Source of the DNA: Paenibacillus silagei | Lineage (GTDB): Bacteria > Bacillota > Bacilli > Paenibacillales > Paenibacillaceae | Assembly (NCBI RefSeq): GCF_017874735.1 | Contig: NZ_JAGGLV010000021.1 | Span: 78,618-142,617, forward strand | Length of the DNA stretch: 64,000 nucleotides | Reading direction: 5' to 3' | Part shown: one piece after another, positions 25,775 to 34,357 of the stretch | How positions within the stretch are numbered: position 1 is the first letter of the stretch | Layout of the letters: every line of letters starts with the position of its first letter | The notes under the pieces: generated by a model | What the model saw: the letters and a program-made list of their open reading frames with translations, nothing else | The model's database searches: none | Told to the model about the DNA's origin: nothing | Program-made: the position numbers and the translations under genes

Positions 25775-27469
25775 TTATTCACTATATTTCAATATCATTT
25801 GCTTCACATAAAAGGTTCCGCTCCCACCCGCTGCAGTTGCTTGTAATCCTACATGGACCCTTGCACTAACAGCGTTGGAGGGAGTTTTTTCTGTTAATGA
25901 CAGCGTAGAGAATTTCTGTAGCACTCCCGCAGGGTAGTCAACATACTTCTCTGAGAGTAAAGAATCATTACGATCGAAGAACTGTATGCATAAAGAAACT
26001 TTTGTCTGCACCACTCTCTCGACTAAAATATTTCCTTTGAACTCGACTAACTTATTTCCGCTTACCACTACATCCTGCAGCAGCCATGCTGCTCCGTTCT
26101 TTTTCATGTTGGCACTAGTAAACTTCTGTCCGTAGGTATTTGCCGTTTGAAGAGGTCCCATAACTTGAAAAGTATGATTCCCGGAGTCGGACCATGTCTG
26201 CCAGCTATCTGCCGTACCAACATTTGCTGTGGAGTTAGCATCAAAGCTTGGGTTAGATAACATGTTTCTTTGCGGATCACGATTTAAAGCCATATGATCA
26301 ATATAAATGGACCCGTTGCCTCCTTCAGCGATTGCCTGAATCCCCACGTGTAGCCTAGCTCTTACCGAGTCTGCTGGGGTTATTGTGTTTAGAGATAACG
26401 TCATATACTTTTGGAGCATGCCTGTGGGATAGTCCACCGATTGCTGACTTAAGAACTTATTCTTTTCGTCAAAAAATTGGATAATAATATAGACTTTCGC
26501 GGATGTAAGCTGATCCACAACTATATTTCCGCTTGCTGAGATCGGGACATTGGGTTGAGTGACTACATCTTGAAATAACCAACTGGCACCTCCAGTCTTC
26601 ATGCTTGGAGTTGTCAATTTTTGAGCTCTTACACCTGAAGTCACAGGGGAAGAGACTACTTGTAATAGACTTCCTCCTGAGTCGGACCATCGCGACCAGC
26701 TTTCAGCAATTTCCTTTTGGCCGGATAGATTATTTTCAAAGCTAGGGTTATTTAATATATTGCCTGCAGTATCATATCTAAATGCCATGTTGTCCACATA
26801 AAAAGCACCGCTTCCTCCCCCTTCTTCCGTTCTGATCCCTACATGGGCTCTGGCACGAACCGTGTTAGGAGGAGTGATATCTGTCAAGGATAAAGTCATA
26901 TAACTACTTAGAGCTCCAGAGGGGTAATCAACCGTTTTTTGAGACAGCAGCGTATTGGCTGCATCGAAATATTGGATACATAAGGACACCTTGGCTTTGT
27001 TAATGCTCTCGATACTAACATCGCCATTAAACAGAACCGGCAAGTTCCCCTTAACGGCAACATCCTGAAATAGCCACGCTGCAGTGCCAAGCCTCATCCC
27101 CGAGGCTGAAATATTCTGCGCCACACTCTGAGACACTACTGACGCTGGAATTACTTGAAACAAGGCACTTCCGGTATCGCTCCATTTGTCCCAACCACTG
27201 GCTATGTCCGTTGCTTTACTAGCATTCAACTCAAAATTCGGATTTACGAGCATATTATTAGTTCTAAACTTCCGCTTTACATTTCCATTTAAATCATACT
27301 GATATTCCATAATCTCATTGGAGTGCAATGCCTCGTTTACTAATCTCCCATTGGTATCATAATAGTACGTCTTTCCTCCCGCACCCATAGCCACAGAGTC
27401 GCTAATGAATAGTGTAGAAATCATCAATAGTGTTAAATAGAAAGTTATTTTAGGTTTGCTGCTCAGCAT
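25775..27469 (-). CDS. YD-tagged secreted protein, three CBM-like domains; first gene of cluster C
   Basis: A 564-aa protein: signal peptide (1-29), YD tag (YYYDTNGRLVNEALHSN, then YQYDLNGNVKRK), then three repeats of about 160 aa (NPNFELNAS..., NPSFENNLS..., NPSFDANST...). These share GAAWLFQDV, KVSLCIQYFD, SARVHVGLQA and FYVxxMxxx and look like CBM4/9-type jelly rolls. The ATG has GAGGG 7 bases upstream. It is preceded by the conserved promoter block with two Spo0A-like boxes. A 15-codon frame upstream (27516-27469) stops on the first base of this ATG. Confidence 0.8.
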   Translation of the reverse strand: MLSSKPKITFYLTLLMISTLFISDSVAMGAGGKTYYYDTNGRLVNEALHSNEIMEYQYDLNGNVKRKFRTNNMLVNPNFELNASKATDIASGWDKWSDTGSALFQVIPASVVSQSVAQNISASGMRLGTAAWLFQDVAVKGNLPVLFNGDVSIESINKAKVSLCIQYFDAANTLLSQKTVDYPSGALSSYMTLSLTDITPPNTVRARAHVGIRTEEGGGSGAFYVDNMAFRYDTAGNILNNPSFENNLSGQKEIAESWSRWSDSGGSLLQVVSSPVTSGVRAQKLTTPSMKTGGASWLFQDVVTQPNVPISASGNIVVDQLTSAKVYIIIQFFDEKNKFLSQQSVDYPTGMLQKYMTLSLNTITPADSVRARLHVGIQAIAEGGNGSIYIDHMALNRDPQRNMLSNPSFDANSTANVGTADSWQTWSDSGNHTFQVMGPLQTANTYGQKFTSANMKKNGAAWLLQDVVVSGNKLVEFKGNILVERVVQTKVSLCIQFFDRNDSLLSEKYVDYPAGVLQKFSTLSLTEKTPSNAVSARVHVGLQATAAGGSGTFYVKQMILKYSE

Positions 27470-27530
27470 TATAATTCCCTCACTCTCTTTTCTCCAAGAA
27501 CTTCCTCAACCATCATAAGGGAGATATGCA

Positions 27531-27602
27531 ACGTTGAGAACGGTTGTAATTTGTCGAGATACAACTTATTTTGTCGATTTGGTATTATTTTAGTCACATT
27601 TA
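27531..27602 (-). promoter_or_regulatory. conserved cluster promoter block (C) with paired Spo0A-like boxes
   Basis: The boxes TTTGTCGAG (27550-27558) and TTTGTCGAT (27570-27578) match the Spo0A box TTTGTCRAA at 8 of 9 positions and lie 20 bp apart in the same orientation. Downstream on the minus strand a -35 (TTCTCA, 27540-27535) and a -10 (TATGAT, 27517-27512) are spaced by 17 bp. The same block stands before clusters B and A. The upstream edge carries AATGTGACTAAAA, also conserved. Confidence 0.6.
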
Positions 27603-27647
27603 ATTTCAGACTAGACATTTGGAGAGGAGAGCATACTATTCCAATTC

Positions 27648-27684
27648 AAAAAAAACCACATGGATTAGATACTCCCATGTGGTT
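27648..27684 (-). terminator. terminator of cluster B
   Basis: On the minus strand AACCACATGGG pairs with CCATGTGGTT and is followed by seven T. A nearly identical hairpin ends cluster A at 41875-41910, so the terminators were duplicated with the clusters. Confidence 0.85.
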
Positions 27685-27699
27685 CGGTGTTAAAAACAT

Positions 27700-28193
27700 T
27701 CACATTTTCCAATCCTTTAATAGAAAATGATTTACTAGACCTTCACAAATCACACTGCCCAACTCTACGAAGGTCTGATATAGTGCTTCAAACATGTTTG
27801 AAATTTCAGCCTTGGTCATTACTATAGAACTTGGTTTAGGTAACCAATCAGTGCGACTACTACAAGTGATTTTAATAAAATCCATATCATCTTCAAATAG
27901 TAGCCGTCTTTCAATTCCCTGTTCGAAAAAATCTAATTCGAAGGAATATATACCCACTCTTGTTCTCATTAATATATCCGGCACTTGTTCAATAATAGTA
28001 CATAGATCCGTTCTGCAATCAACAGGCCAAACATCTTGCCCAAAACCACCAACAACGAATGATACAGATTGAGATATTTCAAACGCTCACATATACATGT
28101 TAAAACAACCAGCGAATCATCAAGTTCTAAATCAGGTATTAAGTATTCACTTTCAGGTATACTTTCCAATGGCTTCTCAAATGTTAACTTCAT
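27700..28193 (-). pseudogene. frameshifted immunity gene
   Basis: Two overlapping frames make one protein. The first (from MKLTFEKPLESIPESEYLIP to LKYLNLYHS) loses frame near 28060. The second continues with VVGGFGQDVWPVDCRTDL, CTIIEQVPDILMRT and FELDFFEQGIERRLLFE. The joined protein (about 164 aa) looks like a small immunity protein that I have seen beside WapA/RHS toxins (the FGQDxWPVDxRTDLCT signature), though I cannot name its family. A single lost base explains the break. There is no good SD near the ATG; AGGA lies 10 bases before an in-frame ATT further up. It is the last gene of cluster B. Confidence 0.65.
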
Positions 28194-28245
28194 TTTGAAA
28201 ATATATGGTCAGTCCTTTCAGTAGAATTTAAATTCAAACAGGGAG

Positions 28246-28692
28246 TTATATTTTCAACAAAGAAGATAATTTATCCAAATAGTCAGCTAGAACATATTTA
28301 TTCATATTTGAATATTCATAAAAGTATTGGACATGTTTCTGTTTTTCAAGTAATTTATTACTCAGCTCTTTAATGAAAACCTGTTCTTTAATCAAACTTT
28401 CGGCAATCAATAAATCAACATATTCAGTAAGATCCATCTTATCTATGACTGCAAATAACTCTTGTTTCATCATAACTAAAAATTCTTTATCACAAGCTGG
28501 GATGAAAAATGCAGAAAAATAGTGTATAAAGCTCGAGTCCTTCTTGGATAGTTTAAGAAATGGGACAATACCTTCTCTTATTTCAATTAGTGTTTTTTGA
28601 ATTTCTAACGCTTCTGATAATAGCTGAGAATTTTGCAACTCATCCAGTGTGTCAATCATAGCTGCAATATCTAAATCATTGTATTTTTCCAT
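28246..28692 (-). CDS. probable immunity protein of RHS toxin B
   Basis: A 148-aa all-helical soluble protein that I do not recognise. Its ATG lies 3 bp after the RHS stop codon, and its SD (AAAGGAGG) sits inside the end of the RHS gene, so translation is likely coupled. That position marks it as the cognate immunity gene for the RHS tip at 28696. The content is AT-rich. No signal peptide, as expected for a cytoplasmic antitoxin. Confidence 0.6.
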   Translation of the reverse strand: MEKYNDLDIAAMIDTLDELQNSQLLSEALEIQKTLIEIREGIVPFLKLSKKDSSFIHYFSAFFIPACDKEFLVMMKQELFAVIDKMDLTEYVDLLIAESLIKEQVFIKELSNKLLEKQKHVQYFYEYSNMNKYVLADYLDKLSSLLKI

Positions 28693-28695
28693 GTA

Positions 28696-31600
28696 TTACA
28701 ATCCTCCTTTCTTTTGCACCCATTTATCATAAGAGCCAAATATTTTTAACATTTCGGTAGTATAAGCATTCCAACTTCCTTGAATGTTATAATTGTACGA
28801 ATCTCGTGCAGCATCTCCAGTATTCGGTCTTTGCGAAGCCCAATAAGTAAGTCTCCCATCTAAAGGCACAACTGAAACGTGATTCTTCCCGTCAATAATT
28901 GCTACAAGTAATCCAGAAGCATTAATATCTTCGGCCGTAGTTTCAATATAAGCACCAGAGGAAGGACGAGTTAATAAAAATGACAAACCTGTTGTCCCAT
29001 CTTTTTCTCTAGGTGTCAAGTTCCATGGGCTATCACTCCCTAGTCTATAGATTTTTGTCGGTTCTTTTTTTTGCTTGTCATTATTTGGCTGAGATAAAGG
29101 CGGAGCTTTGGGTCTAGGATTTGATTCCGGTTTGTTACTATTATTACCACCTGGAATAACTTTTAGTTCTGGTTTTTTTGGAATGGATACACTCGGTACC
29201 TCTTTTGGAGCAGTAGCCCACTGATAAATCTTATACCCTCCATATACTAAAATACCTGCACCAGTAACAACAGCCAGTACCTCTCCAAACCCAGGAATTA
29301 AATATAGTCCTCCTGCTGCCATTGCTGAATGACCTGAAGGATCAATGTATTTCAAAGGGTTGTTTTCCACATACGTATACAAATTCAAACTCAGCGGATT
29401 ATCAATCTGCCCCTCAACCGTATCCTCATTCAAAAACCGTCCCAGGCTTGGATCATAATACCGTGCCCGTAGGTAATACAGTCCGGTCTCCTCGTCATAT
29501 AACTCTCCAGTATATTTGAAGGAATTAGAGATTTTCTCGTCCTGGCTGGTGATATTCCCCCACTCATCATAGGTATAGTTGTTCATGACGGTTCCGCTGG
29601 CATCTACGATCTGTACGACGTCACCGTGGCCATTGTACAAGTAGTAATAATCCTTAGCCGCCTTCTTGTCCTTCTTCACCAATACCCGATCGCCGCGCAC
29701 AAAATTCGCTTGCTCTACAAAATCACCATTGACGAGTTTCTCTTCCGAGATGACTTGACCCTGGAAGTTGTAGTTCACCTGGGTCTGGATATTGCCCTTG
29801 GTCTTCATAGACCGCATTCCATCTGCATAGTACTGGAAGCTGGTGCTGGCTCCGCCCTTGGTGACGCTCGTTAAAGTATTCTGCAAATCGTAGGTGTAGC
29901 TGGTATCCGCAGAATCCAGGCTTACGGTACTTGTATCGGACAACGTTAGGCGGTTGCCCCGCACATCATAAGTATACGTCGTTTGTCCGCCGTCTGGGCG
30001 GCTGATGGAGATCAGCCGGTTCAGCGCATCGTAGGCGTAATTCGTTGTTTGGGCAGAGGCTCCGTTGCGCGATTCACTGACAGCGACCCGGTTCCCGTTG
30101 TTGTCATAACTGTAGCTGTAACTGGACAGGCTACTGCTCCCTTTGGTATTGGTCATCCGCTCCGTCCAGCCCAGTGCCGGGTTGTAGGTGTATTCTGTCT
30201 TCAGTGTGCTGCCATCCGTCAGGGTCGGATAGGTGATCGACTTCACTTGATCATTGCCGAAATAGGTGTACTGTGCATTAGCTGATGCTGCCCCAGTCAC
30301 TGCGGCACTCCCGTTGGTCTGTACCTGAGTCACCCGTGACTGCTGATACGTATAGTTGGTGAAAAAGCCCATGTACTGGTCGCTAATCTGTGTCATTCTT
30401 CCCAGCACATCCACCTCGTTACCAATCGCTACGTAGTGGCTTCCAGAACGCCCATAGATCGAACGGGCTTGCCCCAAGCTATCGCTCGTCAACGTCTGGT
30501 AAGCCGTCTCCGCCTGATTGAGCAACGTTTGGATCGTCTGCTTCTTCGGACTTTCATCCCCCGTAATCATGACGGTCTCCAGCGTTTGGGCTACGTTGTT
30601 GATCTTCCCTTGTATCGTGCTCTTCTTCAGTTGACCCGCTTCATCGTACAGATACTCAAAGCTGCTTCCATTGCGGTCAGTTTTAGCCGCTAACTGCCCG
30701 GCACTGTTATATGTGTAGCTCTCGCTTTGTGAGGCACCATCCTGCTTGAGGCTAGGCAGACCCAACTCGTTATAGGTTTTGGTGTTTAGGGTTTGCGGAG
30801 TACCGCCTTTGGCTTGGATCGTAACCTTGGTGACTTGGCCGTTCCCGTCATAGCTATAGTTGGTCGTCTGATTCAGTGCGTCCTTCAGGGCAGTCAACCG
30901 GCCTAAGGTGTCATAACGGTAGCTAGTGGTTACTCCATCCTCGTTCAGATTATGATTCGGATCGGTATACCCCGTCACCTGTCCGACAATATTGTAACGA
31001 TACGATTCGCTGATGGGCTGCTGCTTCGTTGGCCAGTCTTTATAGGTGGACGCAGACAACTTGTTTCCTTTAACATCATAGCTCTCCTGGACATAGTTCA
31101 GAGTCTGGCCAGTAGCCTGGTCCTGAATATAACTGGTCGCGGTACGAGACCCCAGATCGTAGTCGCTGACCATCACATCCCCACTCGGCGTTGTGGCCCG
31201 GTTCTGCCGGCCCCAGGCATCGTAGCTGGCAGTCAGTGTATTTCCTGCAGGATCGATGGAATAGACTGGACGTCCCTGGTCGTCATAATGATATTGCGTA
31301 AACATCCATTTTCTTGCATTTTCATCATAATGCTCTTCCAGCAAGGCGAGACCTAATCCGTCATACAACACATTTGCGTAAGTTTTCATATAAGATCCAC
31401 TGGCAATATGAGTGACGGTTTTAATGGAATCCACCTTTAGCACCGGAGTATCCGCATTGACCGCATCAAAATACGGAGAAGTCTCTTTGTAGTAATTGTA
31501 GTCCACAACCTCCTGAATCTGCTGCCCCTTGGTGTTCGTCTTTATTGGATACGTTTCTTTTTTCAACCGCCCTGCACCATCGTATTCATAGGTAACAGTC

Positions 31601-34308
31601 TGGTTATTGGCTTCGGTTTTCTGAATGACTTGGCCATTGCCTTTATTGTAGACCATTTTGGTCGTAACGGCTTTTTCATCAGCAGTTCCGATATTGAACC
31701 ATTGCTGTTGCTCTGTGGGATACGCATAGTTGTTCTCACTGCCATAGCGCACCACCGATTTAGCAACCCGCTGATCATTTGCCCACGTCTGGGCAACGGC
31801 CTGTTCCAGCTTGTTTTGTCCTTTGTCGTTCACATAGCTGTAGTCATACTTGGTTTGCTCGCCCTTGGCATTCGTTATCGTTGCTGGCCGGCCTTCTGTA
31901 GTGTAGATATAGGACTCTATCAGCGGAGCAGCATCATTTTCATCCTGGTACCACGATTTAGATGCCAGAAACTGATACGTAGGCTCAAAGGCATATGTGG
32001 TGGTGTAATGCTGTTTCAATGATGGATTGCCCACTTGTCCTGCGGTCAGCGGCTCGGTTTGGGCAACAACCATCCCATAGTCGTTATAGACCGTTTCGGA
32101 ATAGAGACTATTGGCTGCACCGCCCGCGCCGTAGTCTGTAAGCGTCGACTTCGTTGGAGAGTAGATAAAGGTGGCATCGAATGCAGTGTTCTGAGATACC
32201 TTCCGCTCTCCATTCGCAGCAGCTGTTTCAGTTAGTATTAATCTTCCATCCCGGTCAAAGGTTTGGGTTGTTGCCAAGTTATTGCTCGCAGTACTGCTGA
32301 TACTCTTGGCTGTGGTACCATAACGAAAATCATCGGGAAGATTCTTCGGGAAATGTTCAGGTAAGTTGCCCGTGTAATTGCCGTTATACTTGTAATCGAT
32401 CTGGTTATAAACTTTATTGTTTACAATATCACTTCTTGACTCTATTTGGTAATCTCCTACTATATCGTAAGGTGCATAATGTCTTACTGTCGATTGATAG
32501 TTATACTTGGTCGTTGACCGGGGATAATCTATTTTTTTTAATAGAGCATAAAAATTTAAATCTTGCGGTCCATCGTAACCAACATCCGGTTTATATTTAG
32601 CAAATTTAAAGTCATAATCAAAAGTGGTAGTCTCGTCGTTATTTTCTATCGTCCATAAGTAAGCCATATTTATTGGACTAAGGTTATCATCTTTCCAGAT
32701 CATGCTTTGGGCGACTCGCCATTTTTTTAATGTGACCTTTTTAACCTCCTTCTGCCCTTCATTCACACGAATAACTATGTTTTCCCCGTTAAATACTCCA
32801 GTTGTGTTCAGATTTCGATCATAACTAAATGTGACTTCTCGCCCGACGGTATCCGTAATGGATGAGAGTAATTTTACGTAATCTCCATTTAATCTTTCTG
32901 TTTCTAAATACTTAAATGTAATGGTGTTGCCAAATCTGTCTTGTATCCCAATAATATCTCCATTGTTCGAAAAATATTCTCTTCGCTGGTCCAAATATTC
33001 AACGCAATAACTTGATTTTTCCTGTCCGTTAGAAAAGTTATTACTATACAATAGCCGCATATTCCGACCAAAGTAGCCTACAAAGCCCGTGTACTGAGCT
33101 AATCCATAAACTTCATCCTCTTTAATAGTAGTTAAAAAAGTCCCGCCCTTTCCATCATGGTAAAAGACTCCTGGCCCGGTATATTGTAAAGAAGGAAACT
33201 GAAATGACCAGCCTGTGCCAATGTTGAATTTAGTCATATTGTAATTATTTAAGGATAAGTAAGGGCCATGAGTGGCGCTGGTATTCCATTTAAATTCAGC
33301 AATCTGACTGGATTTATACATGAGACCAATATCTAAATCAAGTCCATCCCGGCCGGGTAAATGGATTTGATTCTGTTTCCAGGTTAGAGCCCCGGAAATA
33401 GGATCTACGACTTCATTCGTCAGACTCCGGTCTTCATACTGACGTTTGTTCGTTTGATTAATTTGCGCCATTTTGTAACCATTAATGACATTGTCAACAG
33501 CCCTGTCGAAGGTGGTAACGCTTGAGGCCGCCCACTCCAATTGATCTTTACTGAATTTCTCCGCTTTTCCAAGTTCATCAAGATATACTTCCTGAGTTAC
33601 TGTACGGAATGTTTGAGGGAGCAGGATGAGGTCTTGCAGATAGACATCTTTACTTACCGTAGGGTTCTCCAAGAACCCTGAGTGGCTGCCACTCTCTTGA
33701 GATTGGATCTCTTCCCATGCTATTCCTCCTTGATGCTGTTTCAAAAGTTCAAGTGGCATCAGGTCTGGACGATCCAACTGAAGCAGATTGATCCAATATA
33801 CATCTTCCTTTGAAGCTCCCGCTGCTATCAATTGTTCAATATCTTTTTGCTTTAAATCCTTAGATGATGAGGTCAGGGATTTCTGCTGCATCTGCTTTTG
33901 AAGAGTGGGCGACTGGAGCAGGAAGGAGGTATCCAATATTCCCTGTTTCTCTAAGGTTTTCAGTTTAAGCAGGGGGATGACCGACATCTCCTCCGGGCCA
34001 TAGACTTCCTGAACTACCGGAAGTTTCGCCTCAACCGGGGGAGTTTCCGGGAATAATGGTGGTCTTGACGTCAGCTCTGCTGGTCTTGCTGTAGGTTCAA
34101 GCTCTGCAGAACGTTCACTGATAGAACTTGGCACTGGCGACGCACTTGGGCTTGGCGTGAGACTTTCTTGTGAGACCGCTCGCTCTTTAGAGCTACTGCT
34201 GGCCCCCTTTGCAGCCACCGTTGAATTCATTGGAGGAATACAGGATAGAAGCATGGTGGTGGCTAGTAGAGTGGTTATGAAGGGCTTGATCTTTTTCGTA
34301 AATTTCAA
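28696..34308 (-). CDS. RHS/YD-repeat polymorphic toxin B, tip of unknown type
   Basis: A secreted 1870-aa RHS protein. Signal peptide 1-35 (it contains LLSC, so a lipid anchor is possible), then a Ser/Pro-rich linker (about 40-100). The entry block (QINQTNKRQYEDRS, HLPGRDGLDLDIGLMY) lies near 300-340. The YD-repeat barrel follows, ending with YYDPSLGRFLNEDT and NPLKYIDPSGH. After the core come a hydrophobic hairpin (LYLIPGFGEVLAVVTGAGIL), a Lys/Pro linker and a tip of about 110 aa with KIYRLGSDSPWNLTPREKDG, then TAEDINASG and NHVSVVPLDG. I recognise this tip as recurrent in Bacillus-type toxins but not its activity. The start is TTG at 34308 (AGGAG 8 bases upstream). Confidence 0.85.
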   Translation of the reverse strand: MKFTKKIKPFITTLLATTMLLSCIPPMNSTVAAKGASSSSKERAVSQESLTPSPSASPVPSSISERSAELEPTARPAELTSRPPLFPETPPVEAKLPVVQEVYGPEEMSVIPLLKLKTLEKQGILDTSFLLQSPTLQKQMQQKSLTSSSKDLKQKDIEQLIAAGASKEDVYWINLLQLDRPDLMPLELLKQHQGGIAWEEIQSQESGSHSGFLENPTVSKDVYLQDLILLPQTFRTVTQEVYLDELGKAEKFSKDQLEWAASSVTTFDRAVDNVINGYKMAQINQTNKRQYEDRSLTNEVVDPISGALTWKQNQIHLPGRDGLDLDIGLMYKSSQIAEFKWNTSATHGPYLSLNNYNMTKFNIGTGWSFQFPSLQYTGPGVFYHDGKGGTFLTTIKEDEVYGLAQYTGFVGYFGRNMRLLYSNNFSNGQEKSSYCVEYLDQRREYFSNNGDIIGIQDRFGNTITFKYLETERLNGDYVKLLSSITDTVGREVTFSYDRNLNTTGVFNGENIVIRVNEGQKEVKKVTLKKWRVAQSMIWKDDNLSPINMAYLWTIENNDETTTFDYDFKFAKYKPDVGYDGPQDLNFYALLKKIDYPRSTTKYNYQSTVRHYAPYDIVGDYQIESRSDIVNNKVYNQIDYKYNGNYTGNLPEHFPKNLPDDFRYGTTAKSISSTASNNLATTQTFDRDGRLILTETAAANGERKVSQNTAFDATFIYSPTKSTLTDYGAGGAANSLYSETVYNDYGMVVAQTEPLTAGQVGNPSLKQHYTTTYAFEPTYQFLASKSWYQDENDAAPLIESYIYTTEGRPATITNAKGEQTKYDYSYVNDKGQNKLEQAVAQTWANDQRVAKSVVRYGSENNYAYPTEQQQWFNIGTADEKAVTTKMVYNKGNGQVIQKTEANNQTVTYEYDGAGRLKKETYPIKTNTKGQQIQEVVDYNYYKETSPYFDAVNADTPVLKVDSIKTVTHIASGSYMKTYANVLYDGLGLALLEEHYDENARKWMFTQYHYDDQGRPVYSIDPAGNTLTASYDAWGRQNRATTPSGDVMVSDYDLGSRTATSYIQDQATGQTLNYVQESYDVKGNKLSASTYKDWPTKQQPISESYRYNIVGQVTGYTDPNHNLNEDGVTTSYRYDTLGRLTALKDALNQTTNYSYDGNGQVTKVTIQAKGGTPQTLNTKTYNELGLPSLKQDGASQSESYTYNSAGQLAAKTDRNGSSFEYLYDEAGQLKKSTIQGKINNVAQTLETVMITGDESPKKQTIQTLLNQAETAYQTLTSDSLGQARSIYGRSGSHYVAIGNEVDVLGRMTQISDQYMGFFTNYTYQQSRVTQVQTNGSAAVTGAASANAQYTYFGNDQVKSITYPTLTDGSTLKTEYTYNPALGWTERMTNTKGSSSLSSYSYSYDNNGNRVAVSESRNGASAQTTNYAYDALNRLISISRPDGGQTTYTYDVRGNRLTLSDTSTVSLDSADTSYTYDLQNTLTSVTKGGASTSFQYYADGMRSMKTKGNIQTQVNYNFQGQVISEEKLVNGDFVEQANFVRGDRVLVKKDKKAAKDYYYLYNGHGDVVQIVDASGTVMNNYTYDEWGNITSQDEKISNSFKYTGELYDEETGLYYLRARYYDPSLGRFLNEDTVEGQIDNPLSLNLYTYVENNPLKYIDPSGHSAMAAGGLYLIPGFGEVLAVVTGAGILVYGGYKIYQWATAPKEVPSVSIPKKPELKVIPGGNNSNKPESNPRPKAPPLSQPNNDKQKKEPTKIYRLGSDSPWNLTPREKDGTTGLSFLLTRPSSGAYIETTAEDINASGLLVAIIDGKNHVSVVPLDGRLTYWASQRPNTGDAARDSYNYNIQGSWNAYTTEMLKIFGSYDKWVQKKGGL

Positions 34309-34357
34309 TATAAACTCTCCTGTCAATATGAAATAGAAATAATAGTTTGTGTAGAAA

